DNA from: Methanoculleus formosensis
Lineage (GTDB): Archaea > Halobacteriota > Methanomicrobia > Methanomicrobiales > Methanoculleaceae
Assembly (NCBI RefSeq): GCF_025384765.1
Contig: NZ_VHLL01000001.1
Span: 1-64,000, forward strand
Direction: 5' to 3'
DNA: 64,000 bases
Shown: positions 16,559 to 25,053 of the stretch, in pieces
Numbering within the stretch: the first letter of the stretch is position 1
Layout: each line of letters opens with the position of its first letter
The notes under the pieces: generated by a model
Seen by the model: the letters and a program-made list of their open reading frames with translations, nothing else
Database searches by the model: none
Told to the model about the DNA's origin: nothing
Position numbers and translations under genes: made by a program

Positions 16559-17428
16559 TCAGGAGAGCCCGAGTTCGGCAAAGAGAGTATCCCTGAGCAG
16601 TCGGAGGGCATCCGCCGCCGGAGAGTCGGATCGGGTCGCCGGCCGGCCGTTTCTGACCGCGTCGACCACCGCCGGGTCGAACGGGATCTTGCCCACCACC
16701 ACGATCCCCTCCTTCCCGCAGTAGTCCTCGATCCGCTGGCAGATACCCTCCGCGAGGTCGAACCGGTTGATCACAACGAAGATCCGGACCTCAAAGCGCC
16801 GGCAGACTGTCACAAGCCGTTCGAGGTCGTGGAGTGCAGAGACTCCCGGTTCCGTCACGGCGAGGACCGCGTCCATCCCGCTCACCGTCGCGATCAACGG
16901 GCACCCGATCCCCGGCGGGCCGTCGGCGAGGAGGAGGTCGGCGCCCTTCGAGAGGGCCATTGCTCGCTTCTTCACCTCGGTAACGAGCAACCCCGAGTTC
17001 CCTGAGCCCGGAAAGAGCCGGGCGTGAGCGAGGTAGCCGCGATCCGTCTCCGAAGTGAAGACCTCCCCGTTGACGTGCGACACCATCTCGATCGCCCCCA
17101 TCGGACAGACATAGGCGCAGAGCCCGCAGCCCTCGCAGTGGAGGGGATCGACCGCCCAGGCATCGTCACGGCGCACGATCGCCCCGAACCGGCAGTGACT
17201 CTCACAGATGCCGCAATCGGTGCAGATATCCGGATCGATCCGGCCCACCTCAAGCCCCCGGAACTCCTCGGTGCTGATTCGCCGGGGACTGAGGAGGAGA
17301 GAGAGGTTCGCAGCTTCTACGTCGCAGTCGGCGAGAACCTGCGGCACACCGCTCGTATCCGCAAGCGCCGCCGTCACCATCGTCTTCCCGGTGCCGCCCT
17401 TGCCGCTGATAACGGCGAGTTTGATCAT
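16559..17428 (-). CDS. MinD/Mrp-type ATPase with ferredoxin insert (second of pair)
   Basis: A 289-residue P-loop ATPase of the MinD/Mrp/ParA superfamily with the deviant Walker A GKGGTGKT (residues 9-16). Two 4Fe-4S ferredoxin motifs are inserted around 70-105 (CTDCGICESHCRFG and CEGCGLCAYVCPMG). The Walker B region is DLLLADGPPGIGCP. This arrangement is typical of the tandem nucleotide-binding proteins encoded with NifX/NifB-like proteins in anaerobes, and they are thought to assemble or deliver Fe-S or metal cofactors. Its ATG overlaps the TGA of the partner ATPase (ATGA), implying translational coupling. ATG 17428 matches the family N-terminus MIKLAVISGKGG. Confidence 0.9.
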   Translation of the reverse strand: MIKLAVISGKGGTGKTMVTAALADTSGVPQVLADCDVEAANLSLLLSPRRISTEEFRGLEVGRIDPDICTDCGICESHCRFGAIVRRDDAWAVDPLHCEGCGLCAYVCPMGAIEMVSHVNGEVFTSETDRGYLAHARLFPGSGNSGLLVTEVKKRAMALSKGADLLLADGPPGIGCPLIATVSGMDAVLAVTEPGVSALHDLERLVTVCRRFEVRIFVVINRFDLAEGICQRIEDYCGKEGIVVVGKIPFDPAVVDAVRNGRPATRSDSPAADALRLLRDTLFAELGLS

Positions 17429-18267
17429 GGGTTCACCCCCAATATCGCATCGGCAAGATCGGTGAACCGCTCCTCCCACCCGGGCAGGAGCGCGGCGATG
17501 AGCCCGCCCCGGGAGGTCGTGGTCGCGATCTCGCGGGAGAACGGTATGGTCATCAGGATCGGAAGGTCGTGCTCCCGGCAGAAGTCGAGGGTCTCCTCGT
17601 CCTTGCCGTCACTACGGTTGATCACGACACCGGCGGGAATACCGAGCGTCTCGGCCACCCCTGCAGCAAGGCGGAGATCGTGCAGCCCGAACGGCGTCGA
17701 CTCCGTCACCAGAACGCAGAAGTCGCTCCCCTCGAGCGTCTCGATCACCGGGCAGGCGATCCCGGGTGAGGCATCGTAGAGGATGAGCGGGTGGCCTTCC
17801 GCGAGCATCTTTGCCGCCTTGATGACCATCGGGGCCAGCACCTCTCCCTCGTTCAAGACCCCGCTCACCAGGGTGAGGCGCGGGAGAGGGTGGGAACGGG
17901 TCACCCGGCCGATGGTGCGCGGGACCTCCCGGATAGCCCCCTGTGGGCAGACGAGGGCGCAGCCCCCGCAGGAGTGGCAGAGGTGCGGGAAGGTGAGGAC
18001 ACGGTCCTTCACCACGGCAAGTGCCCCGAACCGGCAGAACTTCCCGCACTCCCCGCAGAGGTTGCACTTCGCAGAGTCGATCTTCGGAACCGGCGTCGTC
18101 ACCGGGACATCCGTCGCCTCGGCCGGGAAGAAGAGGTGGAGGTTCGGCTCCTCGACGTCGCAGTCGACGAGCACGACGTCGCGGGAGCAGGAGAGGGTGA
18201 AGGCGAGGTTCGCCGCCACCGTACTCTTCCCGGTGCCGCCTTTCCCGCTTGCAATCGCGATCTTCAT
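17425..18267 (-). CDS. MinD/Mrp-type ATPase with ferredoxin insert (first of pair)
   Basis: The 280-residue partner of the downstream ATPase. Walker A is SGKGGTGKST, beginning at residue 7. Two ferredoxin clusters appear at CNLCGECGKFCRFG and CHSCGGCALVCPQG. The Walker B-like LILYDASPGIACP is followed by the ESTPFGLHDL switch. The two ATPases share architecture but are divergent, so they may work as a heterodimer. The gene starts at ATG 18267, 13 bases after the stop of a NifX-like gene, giving an operon NifX-like, ATPase, ATPase. Role in Fe-S or metallocofactor transfer is inferred from family and context. Confidence 0.9.
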   Translation of the reverse strand: MKIAIASGKGGTGKSTVAANLAFTLSCSRDVVLVDCDVEEPNLHLFFPAEATDVPVTTPVPKIDSAKCNLCGECGKFCRFGALAVVKDRVLTFPHLCHSCGGCALVCPQGAIREVPRTIGRVTRSHPLPRLTLVSGVLNEGEVLAPMVIKAAKMLAEGHPLILYDASPGIACPVIETLEGSDFCVLVTESTPFGLHDLRLAAGVAETLGIPAGVVINRSDGKDEETLDFCREHDLPILMTIPFSREIATTTSRGGLIAALLPGWEERFTDLADAILGVNP

Positions 18268-18280
18268 GCCGGGTCCCGCT

Positions 18281-18622
18281 TCAGGAGAGAGAGAGCGGCT
18301 GCAGGTTCCCGGCGGTGTACTCCGCAAGGGCATCGGCGACGCTACCGTTTCCGCGGTAGGCGTAGACCTTGATCCCACCCGCTTCGAGCGCTTTTGCGGC
18401 GTTCCCGCCGACCTGACCGGTGATGACCACCGTCGCGCCGTGCTCCGAAAACATCTGAACCGCCCGGGGACCGACCCCGCCGGCATCGGCAACGAGGGGG
18501 TTTTCAATCGATTCCGCCGTTCCCGTCTCCGTGTCGACGAAGACGAAGAAGGGTGCCCGGCCGAACCGCTGCTCGGCCGGGGCGTCCATGCCTGCTGCAC
18601 GTGCTGTGATACCAACTATCAT
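18281..18622 (-). CDS. NifX/NifB-like dinitrogenase cofactor family protein
   Basis: A 113-residue single-domain protein of the dinitrogenase iron-molybdenum cofactor biosynthesis family (NifX, NafY, C-terminal NifB). It shows the typical EQRFGRAPFFVFVDTETG, the loop NPLVADAGGVGPRAVQMFSEHGATVVITGQVGGNAAKAL, and a C-terminal helix. In nitrogen fixers these bind NifB-co or FeMo-co. No nif structural genes occur in this window, so it more likely handles another metal cluster. It is the first gene of the operon with the two ferredoxin-MinD ATPases. A CATATG-centred motif lies about 30 bases upstream of its ATG. Confidence 0.9.
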   Translation of the reverse strand: MIVGITARAAGMDAPAEQRFGRAPFFVFVDTETGTAESIENPLVADAGGVGPRAVQMFSEHGATVVITGQVGGNAAKALEAGGIKVYAYRGNGSVADALAEYTAGNLQPLSLS

Positions 18623-18648
18623 CCTGATTCACTCCACTCTGAAATATT

Positions 18649-18663
18649 ACTCATATGTGCATA
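18649..18663 (-). promoter_or_regulatory. CATATG-centred shared motif, site 1
   Basis: On the minus strand this reads TATGCACATATGAGT, immediately downstream of a TATA-like GTATTATG and about 30 bases before the NifX-like ATG at 18622. The core CACATATGAGTA recurs upstream of the DUF5320 gene, and a related form precedes the second NifX-like gene. Confidence 0.5.
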
Positions 18664-18686
18664 ATACTTTGGATAGGAGACCCGCC

Positions 18687-19046
18687 TCAGTGGTGCCCGC
18701 TGCACTCTCCGCCGTCTTCGTGGTGGCAGGAACTCTCTCCCGGAACGAGGCGGCCGGCGATATAGTCCTGCGCGATATAATCGACGTTCCCGCTGATACC
18801 GAGGAGCACCCCGATACCGTTCTCACGGAAAAGTTCGACGGCCCGCGGCCCCATCCCGCCGGCGATGATCTGGTTGACGCCGTGCTCCGCAAGGAAGACC
18901 GGGAGCCGGCCGGGTTCATGGCCGGGGTTCGGGAGATCGTCCCGCCGGTAGATGATCGAATCCTCAACGTCGAATATCGCGTAGTTCTCACAGTGCCCGA
19001 AGTGCCCGGAGACCTGGTTTCCATCCTGTGCTATTGCAATCCTCAT
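18687..19046 (-). CDS. NifX/NifB-like family protein with His/Cys tail
   Basis: A second, 119-residue member of the dinitrogenase cofactor family: MRIAIAQDGNQVSGHFGHCENYAIFDV, then NQIIAGGMGPRAVELFRENGIGVLLGISGNVD. Unlike its neighbour it ends in a metal-ligand-rich tail, ESSCHHEDGGECSGHH, which could bind iron, nickel or zinc. It precedes the other NifX-like gene on the same strand with a 64-base gap holding that gene's own promoter, so the two may be separately transcribed. ATG 19046 fits the family start. A related CATATG motif lies 60 bases upstream. Confidence 0.9.
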   Translation of the reverse strand: MRIAIAQDGNQVSGHFGHCENYAIFDVEDSIIYRRDDLPNPGHEPGRLPVFLAEHGVNQIIAGGMGPRAVELFRENGIGVLLGISGNVDYIAQDYIAGRLVPGESSCHHEDGGECSGHH

Positions 19047-19100
19047 GATATCACCAAATTTACACGGCCCCGTATACGGTATCGGCCGCATACAAACGTA

Positions 19101-19113
19101 CTACACATATGCG
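19101..19113 (-). promoter_or_regulatory. CATATG-centred shared motif, site 2
   Basis: The plus strand reads CTACACATATGCG, with CATATG at 19106-19111. It lies upstream of the NifX-like gene starting at 19046 and shares ACACATATG with the other two sites, though the 3' half is weaker. Confidence 0.4.
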
Positions 19114-19161
19114 CGAAAGGAAGTAAAACCACCTATCGTACCATCCGGTGCCGGGTCGGGG

Positions 19162-19172
19162 AACCTTTTTTA
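19162..19172 (+). promoter_or_regulatory. T-rich promoter element (AACCTTTTTTA)
   Basis: AACCTTTTTTA stands 49 bases before the Lon-like start. The same word occurs ahead of several other genes in the window, and it may be the local form of the TATA element. Confidence 0.35.
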
Positions 19173-19221
19173 AGGCGAGCGACATCCCTGCGGTGTAAGT
19201 TGCAGAGACCTGGTGAGATTG

Positions 19222-21618
19222 ATGATTCAGCCCTTGGATATCAAAGAGTACCGGAACGTCTACGAACCGGGAAAGGTGGAGTGCGCCAGCACCGAGGAGA
19301 TGAGGCCGCTCGAGGAACTCATCGGCCAGGAACGGGCGCTCCGGGCGCTGCGGTTCGGTCTTGAGATCCGGGAGGTCGGGTTCAACGTCTACGCCGCGGG
19401 CGCTCAAGGAACCGGGCGGGTGCGAGCCGTCCGGAGTTTCCTCGACGAGCTCGCGAAGGCCAAGTCCCGGGCGAGCGACTGGGTCTATGTCCATGACTTC
19501 AAGAACCAGTATGAGCCCAACGCCATCGCCCTCCCTGCCGGGAGAGGGAGGGAGTTCCGGGAGGATATAAGACGGTTCATCGATGAGGCGCGGCAGGCGC
19601 TTCCCCGGGCGTTCCAGAGCGAAGAGTATACCCGACGGCGGGACGAGACGCTTCAGGCGCTCCAGGGGAACAGAACGGATCTCATCGCCCGGATCAACCA
19701 GCGCGCCCAGGAGGCTGGGTTCGTTATCCAGATGAGCCCCATCGGCCTTCTGACCATTCCGGTCATCGACGGGAGGCCGGTCCCCGATGAGGAGTTCATC
19801 AACCTCCCCGACGACGTCCGGGCGGAGGTCCAGCGGAGGCGCGACGCTCTCAGCACTGACCTCCGGAGCATGCTCCGGCAGGTGCAGGATATCGAGCGGC
19901 AGGGGGCCGAGGCGGTCACGAAGATCAACCGCGAGATCGCCCTCTACGCGATCGGCAACCTCGTCACCGAACTCAAGGAGAAGTATACCGGTGTCCCGGA
20001 AGTCGCCGAGTATATCGACACCGTCCAGGACGATATCCTCGAGAACCTCCAGGCCTTCCTCGGGATCTCCGAGCAGCAGGGCGTCCCGCCCCAGCTCCAG
20101 GCTCTCATGCGCGAGATCCCGTTCCGGAAGTACGAGGTGAACGTCGTCGTCGACAACGCCGGCGCCGAGGGCGCACCGGTGGTCTTCGAGCAGAACCCCA
20201 CCTTCCAGAACCTCCTCGGCAAGATCGAGAAAGAAGTGCAGTTCGGCGTCGTCACGACCGACTTCACGATGATCCGGCCGGGCTCGCTCCATAAGGCCAA
20301 CGGCGGCTACCTCGTCCTCGACGTCGAAGACCTCCTGCGTGCTCCGCTCTCCTGGGACGGGCTCAAGACGGCGTTGAAGACCGGAGAGGCCGTCATCGAG
20401 GAGCCGGGCGAGCGGATGGGGTTCATCACGGCAAAGACGATCAAGCCCGAACCCATCCCCCTCGACATCAAGGTGGCCCTCATCGGGACGCCGATGATCT
20501 ACCAGCTCCTCTACCAGATGGACCCCGACTTCAAGGAGCTCTTCAAGGTCAAGGCTGACTTCGACACCGTCATGGACCGAAACGACGAGAACGCCAACAA
20601 ATACGCCGACTTCATCTGCAACCTCGTCCGGGAGGAGAAACTCCGGCACCTCGACCGGGGGGCGATCGCCCGGGTGATCGAGCATGGTTCGAGACTCGCC
20701 GCAGACAGGGAGAAACTCTCGACCCAGTTCGCAGTGGTCTCCGACCTCATCAGAGAGGCGAACTTCTACGCCGCAGAGGACGGCGCCGAACAGATCGAGA
20801 GGAGGCATGTCACGAAGGCGATCGAAGAGAAGGTCTACCGCTCGAACCTGGTCCAGAAGAAGGTCGAGGAGGCCATCCGGCGAGGGGTCTTCCTGATCGA
20901 TACCGAGGGTGAGAAGGTCGGCCAGGTGAACGGCCTCTCGGTCATGGGGGTCGGCGACTTCGCGTTCGGTCGACCGTCGAAGGTGACGGCGAGCATCGGG
21001 GTCGGCCGCGAGGGGATCGTGGATATCGAGCGGGAGGCTGCGCTCGGCGGGCCGATCCACACAAAAGGCGTCCTGATCGTGAGCGGCTACCTCAACAACA
21101 ACTACGCACGGGACAGGCCGCTCTCCCTCTCTGCCCGGCTCGTCTTCGAGCAGAGCTACGGAGGAATCGAGGGCGACTCAGCGTCGAGCACCGAACTCTA
21201 TGCCCTCCTCTCGGCGCTCTCGGGGCTTCCGCTGAAGCAGTACCTCGCCGTCACGGGTTCGGTGAACCAGAACGGGGAGGTCCAGGCGATCGGCGGCGTG
21301 AACGAGAAACTGGAGGGGTTTTTCGAGGTCTGCAGGGCAAAAGGGTTCAACGGGAACCAGGGAGCGCTGATCCCGGCGAGCAACGTCCAGAACCTGATGC
21401 TCAAGGAGGAGATCGTCGAGGCCGCGAAGGCGGGGAAGTTCCGGATCTATCCCGTGCGGACGATCGATGAGGGGATCGAGGTTCTGACGGGGGTTCCGGC
21501 AGGCACCCGGCGCGAGAACGGCACCTACGAGGAGGGGACGGTGAACTACCTGGTGGACCGGCGTCTCCGGGAGATGGCCGAGACGATGCGCGGGTTCCAG
21601 CCGACGACGGCGAAGTGA
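19222..21618 (+). CDS. Lon-like ATP-dependent protease (AAA_32/LonH type)
   Basis: A 798-residue protein of the Lon-related family with an N-terminal AAA-like module and a C-terminal S16 protease domain. The Walker A-like loop is GAQGTGRV (60-67), with Arg66 where Lys is usual. Walker B-like GGYLVLDVEDLL follows in the second half of the ATPase. The protease dyad is Ser653 in EGDSASST and Lys696 in GGVNEKLEGFF. There is no substrate-binding LON domain and no transmembrane insert, unlike archaeal LonB. GGTGA at 19212-19216 supports ATG 19222 over GTG 19213. It is followed directly by nifS and the phosphohexomutase in a tight operon. Confidence 0.88.
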   Translation: MIQPLDIKEYRNVYEPGKVECASTEEMRPLEELIGQERALRALRFGLEIREVGFNVYAAGAQGTGRVRAVRSFLDELAKAKSRASDWVYVHDFKNQYEPNAIALPAGRGREFREDIRRFIDEARQALPRAFQSEEYTRRRDETLQALQGNRTDLIARINQRAQEAGFVIQMSPIGLLTIPVIDGRPVPDEEFINLPDDVRAEVQRRRDALSTDLRSMLRQVQDIERQGAEAVTKINREIALYAIGNLVTELKEKYTGVPEVAEYIDTVQDDILENLQAFLGISEQQGVPPQLQALMREIPFRKYEVNVVVDNAGAEGAPVVFEQNPTFQNLLGKIEKEVQFGVVTTDFTMIRPGSLHKANGGYLVLDVEDLLRAPLSWDGLKTALKTGEAVIEEPGERMGFITAKTIKPEPIPLDIKVALIGTPMIYQLLYQMDPDFKELFKVKADFDTVMDRNDENANKYADFICNLVREEKLRHLDRGAIARVIEHGSRLAADREKLSTQFAVVSDLIREANFYAAEDGAEQIERRHVTKAIEEKVYRSNLVQKKVEEAIRRGVFLIDTEGEKVGQVNGLSVMGVGDFAFGRPSKVTASIGVGREGIVDIEREAALGGPIHTKGVLIVSGYLNNNYARDRPLSLSARLVFEQSYGGIEGDSASSTELYALLSALSGLPLKQYLAVTGSVNQNGEVQAIGGVNEKLEGFFEVCRAKGFNGNQGALIPASNVQNLMLKEEIVEAAKAGKFRIYPVRTIDEGIEVLTGVPAGTRRENGTYEEGTVNYLVDRRLREMAETMRGFQPTTAK

Positions 21619-21623
21619 GACCG

Positions 21624-22790
21624 ATGGAGCGGAAACGGACGGTCTACATGGACCATGCGGCGACGACGCCGGTGCGCCCGGAAGTTGTAGAGGCGATGAA
21701 CCCTTACTTCTCGGAGCGGTTCGGGAACCCCTCCTCGCTCTACGCCCTCGCCCGCGAGGCGAAGGAGGCGATCGAGGAGGCGCGGGAGGCGGTGGCGGCG
21801 GCGATCGGCGCGACCCCCGAAGAGATCTACTTCACCTCCGGCGGGACGGAGGCCGACAACTGGGCGATCAAGGGGGCGGCCCTCCGGGGAAAGGGCGATC
21901 ATATCGTCACCTCCGCGATCGAGCACCACGCCGTCCTCCACACCTGCGAGGTCCTCGAGAAGCAGGGTTACCGGGTCACCTACCTCCCCGTCGATGAGTT
22001 CGGCCGGGTGGAGCCGGCGACGGTCGAGGAGGCGATCACCGAGAAGACCGTCCTGGTCTCGGTGATGGCCGCAAACAACGAGATCGGGACGATCCAGCCG
22101 GTCAGGGCGATCGCGGAAGTCGCCCGCGACCACAAGGTCCCGTTCCACACCGACGCCGTCCAGGCGATCGGGGCCTTCCCGGTCGACGTGGACGAGATGG
22201 GAGCCGACCTCCTTGCGCTCTCGGCTCACAAGTTCGGCGGCCCGAAGGGCGTAGGAGCGCTCTACGTCCGGCGGGGGACACGGATCGGGACGTTCATGGA
22301 TGGCGGGGCGCAGGAGCGGGGCCGCCGTGCCGGGACCGAGAACGTTCCCGGGATCGTGGGGCTGGGGCGGGCGATCGAACTTGCGGTCGCCGGGATGCCG
22401 CAGAGCGCGCCAAGGCTCGCCGCGATGCGCGATCGGCTGATTCGCGGGGTCCTGGATGAGATCCCGGACACCCGGCTGAACGGCCACCCGACCGAACGGC
22501 TCCCGAACAACGTCAACGTCGCGTTCCGCTACATCGAGGGGGAGTCGATCCTCCTCATGCTCGATGCCCTCGGGATAGCCGCCTCGACGGGGAGCGCCTG
22601 CACCTCGGCGTCGCTCGAGCCCTCGCATGTCCTGACCTCATGCGGCCTCCCGCCCGAGCACGCCCACGGCTCGCTCCGGCTCACCCTCGGCCACCGGAAC
22701 ACCGAAGACGACGTCGACTACGTCCTTGAGGTGCTTCCCGGGATCATCGAGCGGCTGCGGGCGATCTCGCCGCTCCGGGGAGAGGCGTGA
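21624..22790 (+). CDS. nifS: Cysteine desulfurase (NifS/IscS family)
   Basis: A PLP enzyme that takes sulfur from cysteine for Fe-S cluster and thio-cofactor assembly. The protein of 388 residues has the N-terminal MDHAATTP, PLP Lys203 in SAHKFGGPKG, and the sulfur-accepting Cys326 in STGSACTSASLEPSHV, the NifS/IscS group I loop. ATG 21624 leaves the normal short N-terminus. An earlier GTG at 21615 overlaps the Lon-like stop. The stop is immediately followed by the ATG of the phosphohexomutase gene. With the ferredoxin-MinD/NifX cluster nearby, it could feed metal-sulfur cluster building, although no IscU-like scaffold gene is adjacent. Confidence 0.93.
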   Translation: MERKRTVYMDHAATTPVRPEVVEAMNPYFSERFGNPSSLYALAREAKEAIEEAREAVAAAIGATPEEIYFTSGGTEADNWAIKGAALRGKGDHIVTSAIEHHAVLHTCEVLEKQGYRVTYLPVDEFGRVEPATVEEAITEKTVLVSVMAANNEIGTIQPVRAIAEVARDHKVPFHTDAVQAIGAFPVDVDEMGADLLALSAHKFGGPKGVGALYVRRGTRIGTFMDGGAQERGRRAGTENVPGIVGLGRAIELAVAGMPQSAPRLAAMRDRLIRGVLDEIPDTRLNGHPTERLPNNVNVAFRYIEGESILLMLDALGIAASTGSACTSASLEPSHVLTSCGLPPEHAHGSLRLTLGHRNTEDDVDYVLEVLPGIIERLRAISPLRGEA

Positions 22791-24137
22791 ATGGCCGGGA
22801 TCTTCCGCGCCTACGACATCCGGGGGCGCTACCCGGACGACCTCGACGAGGAGACGGCGGAGCGGATCGGGAACGCCTTCATCGCGCTCCTTAGAGCGGA
22901 ACGCGTCGTCGTTGGGCGGGACATGCGTCTCTCGTCGGAAGCGCTCGCCCGGGCGTTCAGTACCGGAGCGGTCGCGGCCGGGGCGGAGGTCGCCGATGCC
23001 GGCGAGGTGAGCACCCCGCTCCTCAACTACGCCGTTGCGGCAGGGGGGTTCGACGGCGGGGCGATGGTGACGGCCTCCCACCTCCCCGGGCATATGAACG
23101 GGTTCAAACTGGACCGGGAGAACGCCATCCCCCTCTCCGGCGACCGAGACCTGCCACTCCTGGAGGCACGGGTCGGGGAGGAGCCGGTCGCCCGCGCCGG
23201 CGGGTCCTGCCGCCGGATCGATATGCTCGACTCCTACATCGGGAAGGTGGCCGGGTTCGTCCGGAACCCGCGGCCGTTCACGATCGTCGTGGACGGCGGG
23301 AACGGGATGGCCGGGCCGGAGGTGCCCCGGCTCTTTGAGCGGGTCCCGGCCTGGCGCCTCGTGCCGATGTATCTCGACCCCGACGGGGGGTTCCCCCACC
23401 ACCACGCCAACCCGCTCGACCCAGAGACCACCCGGGAACTGCAGGAACGGGTCGTCGCCGAGGGCGCCGATTTCGGGGCCGCGTTCGACGGCGACGCCGA
23501 CCGGTGCGGGTTCATCGATGAACGGGGAAAGCGGGTCCGGGAGGACCTGGCGACCGGCCTCGTCGCGGCATACCTGCTGGAAGAGAACCCGGGGGCGACG
23601 ATCCTCTACGACCTTCGGTCGAGTCGGGCGGTCGTGGAGGCGATCGAGGAGGCGGGGGGGAGAGGGGTCCGGTCGAGGGTGGGCCACGCCTTCATCAAAG
23701 CCCGGATGCGGGAGGAAGACGCCCTCTTCGCCGGGGAACTCTCCGGGCACTACTACTACCGGGATATGGGGTTCACCGACAACGGACTCGTGACGCTGGT
23801 CATGGTTGCAAACATCATCGCCGCGAGCGACAAGACCCTCTCGGAACTCATCCGGCCGCTCGACCGCTACCCTTCGACCGGGGAGATCAACCTCCGGGTG
23901 AGCGATCCAGCGGCGGTCTTTGCGGTGCTCGAGGCGCACCACCGGGACGCGGACCAGGACCACCTCGACGGGCTGACGGTGGGCTACCCGGAGTGGTGGT
24001 TCAACATCCGCCGCTCCCATACCGAGCCGGTGGTGCGGCTGAACCTGGAGGCGGAGACTGAGGGTCTCATGGAGGAGAAGAAGCAAGAGGTGCTCTCGGC
24101 CATCAGGAGTGCCGACCCGGGTGTGCAGGAGGTGTAG
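22791..24137 (+). CDS. Phosphomannomutase/phosphoglucomutase
   Basis: A 448-residue alpha-D-phosphohexomutase that interconverts hexose 1- and 6-phosphates, needed for nucleotide sugars and surface glycans. It starts FRAYDIRGRYP. The phosphoserine loop is TASHLPGHMNG with Ser96; residue 98 is Leu where most family members have Asn (TASHNP). Metal ligands are DGDAD (Asp233, 235, 237). The sugar-specificity loop is GELSGHYYYRDMGFTDNG, and the C-terminal phosphate loop is RRSHTEPVVRLNLEAE. The SGHYYY loop favours mannose as well as glucose phosphates. It is joined without a gap to nifS. Confidence 0.9.
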   Translation: MAGIFRAYDIRGRYPDDLDEETAERIGNAFIALLRAERVVVGRDMRLSSEALARAFSTGAVAAGAEVADAGEVSTPLLNYAVAAGGFDGGAMVTASHLPGHMNGFKLDRENAIPLSGDRDLPLLEARVGEEPVARAGGSCRRIDMLDSYIGKVAGFVRNPRPFTIVVDGGNGMAGPEVPRLFERVPAWRLVPMYLDPDGGFPHHHANPLDPETTRELQERVVAEGADFGAAFDGDADRCGFIDERGKRVREDLATGLVAAYLLEENPGATILYDLRSSRAVVEAIEEAGGRGVRSRVGHAFIKARMREEDALFAGELSGHYYYRDMGFTDNGLVTLVMVANIIAASDKTLSELIRPLDRYPSTGEINLRVSDPAAVFAVLEAHHRDADQDHLDGLTVGYPEWWFNIRRSHTEPVVRLNLEAETEGLMEEKKQEVLSAIRSADPGVQEV

Positions 24138-24434
24138 GGGGGCCGCTTTTGAGAACGGCAGCGGCCTGCACCGTTCACCGCACAGCATCGCCCACGCGGG
24201 AGAGCCGTTCAGAACTTCATCGCGCAAGAAGGCGCCGTTAATCCACTGCTTCCGCGGGAAGAAGATGATGGCCAGCAGCCGCAACTTATAAGTATCCGAT
24301 AGCTCACTGTTGGCCGGCAGGCTGCGGCTTGCAACCGGAACGGAGCCGGGTGAGCCCTCTGGAAATCGTTATCCGGGGGAAGAGGCCGGGATGCACCGGA
24401 CACCCGGGCCCCGATTCGGGAAAGCAGAACAGGT

Positions 24435-24740
24435 ATGGATGTGGTGATGAGAATGGCGGCACAGCAGATGGAGTCCCTGTCCTGGCAGGAGACCATGGTC
24501 CGGAAGTCGAACAACCAGGAGGAGCAGTTCAACCCCGACAAGATCAGGAGGTCGATCCAGAACGCCGGAGCAAGCCAGCAACTGGCGGACGAGATTACCC
24601 GGCAGATCCAGGGGAGCACGCACAGCGGGATGACGACCTCCGAGATCGACAGCAGCGTCCAGGAGACCCTCAGGCAGAAGGATATGAACGCCTACAACAA
24701 CTGGATGCAGTGGAAAGAGCAGCACCAGAGTTCGCGGTAA
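24435..24740 (+). CDS. Stand-alone ATP-cone domain protein
   Basis: A 101-residue protein made almost entirely of one ATP-cone-like domain: MVRKSNNQEEQFNPDKIRRSIQNAGASQQLADEITRQIQGSTHSGMTTSEIDSSVQETLRQKDMNAYNNWMQWKEQ. ATP-cones bind ATP or dATP and normally regulate ribonucleotide reductase or, in NrdR, its genes. This one has no partner domain and no zinc ribbon, so it may act as a nucleotide sensor or adaptor. In-frame starts at 24447 and 24453 are possible. The 297-base gap before it has a TATA-like ACTTATAAGTA at 24284-24294 but no gene. Compare the ATP-cone nuclease at 2244-3074. Confidence 0.75.
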   Translation: MDVVMRMAAQQMESLSWQETMVRKSNNQEEQFNPDKIRRSIQNAGASQQLADEITRQIQGSTHSGMTTSEIDSSVQETLRQKDMNAYNNWMQWKEQHQSSR

Positions 24741-24888
24741 GAACGACTCAAACCTTCCCGCAGGCGGTCTTTCATACCAGGCACCGGACGTCCGCCGGCA
24801 GGTCTGCACGGCGGACTTCCGGGCGCTGCGCCTGCCAGGATGCGGGTGCCCGCAAGAGCGCGCACAATGTTTTTATGATCAAAGAACA

Positions 24889-24898
24889 ATATTTATAT
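24889..24898 (+). promoter_or_regulatory. TATA box upstream of tRNA-Met
   Basis: ATATTTATAT is the only strong TATA element in the 238 bases before the tRNA. It would give a leader of about 55-60 bases to be removed by RNase P. Confidence 0.4.
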
Positions 24899-24978
24899 GC
24901 AGTGAGATTCCGGGATCTCCCGGACGTCTGAGATACGTGTACTGTTTCAAGATTCAGGCCGGCTGCATACCAATTCTC

Positions 24979-25053
24979 GGGCCCGTAGCTTAGTCCGGTC
25001 AGAGCGCCCGGCTCATAACCGGGCGGTCGTGGGTTCGAATCCCTCCGGGCCCA
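24979..25053 (+). tRNA. tRNA-Met (CAT), elongator type
   Basis: A cloverleaf can be folded by eye. The acceptor is GGGCCCG with CGGGCCC (25046-25052). The D-arm contains AGCTTAGTCCGGTCAGAGC. The anticodon stem CCCGG/CCGGG holds loop CTCATAA (anticodon CAT). The T-loop TTCGAAT is at 25034-25040, and the discriminator is A 25053. G1-C72 argues against initiator tRNA, which has A1-U72 in archaea. The alternative is a CAT-anticodon tRNA-Ile2. CCA is not encoded. The T-stem as drawn has one T-T mismatch. Confidence 0.95.
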
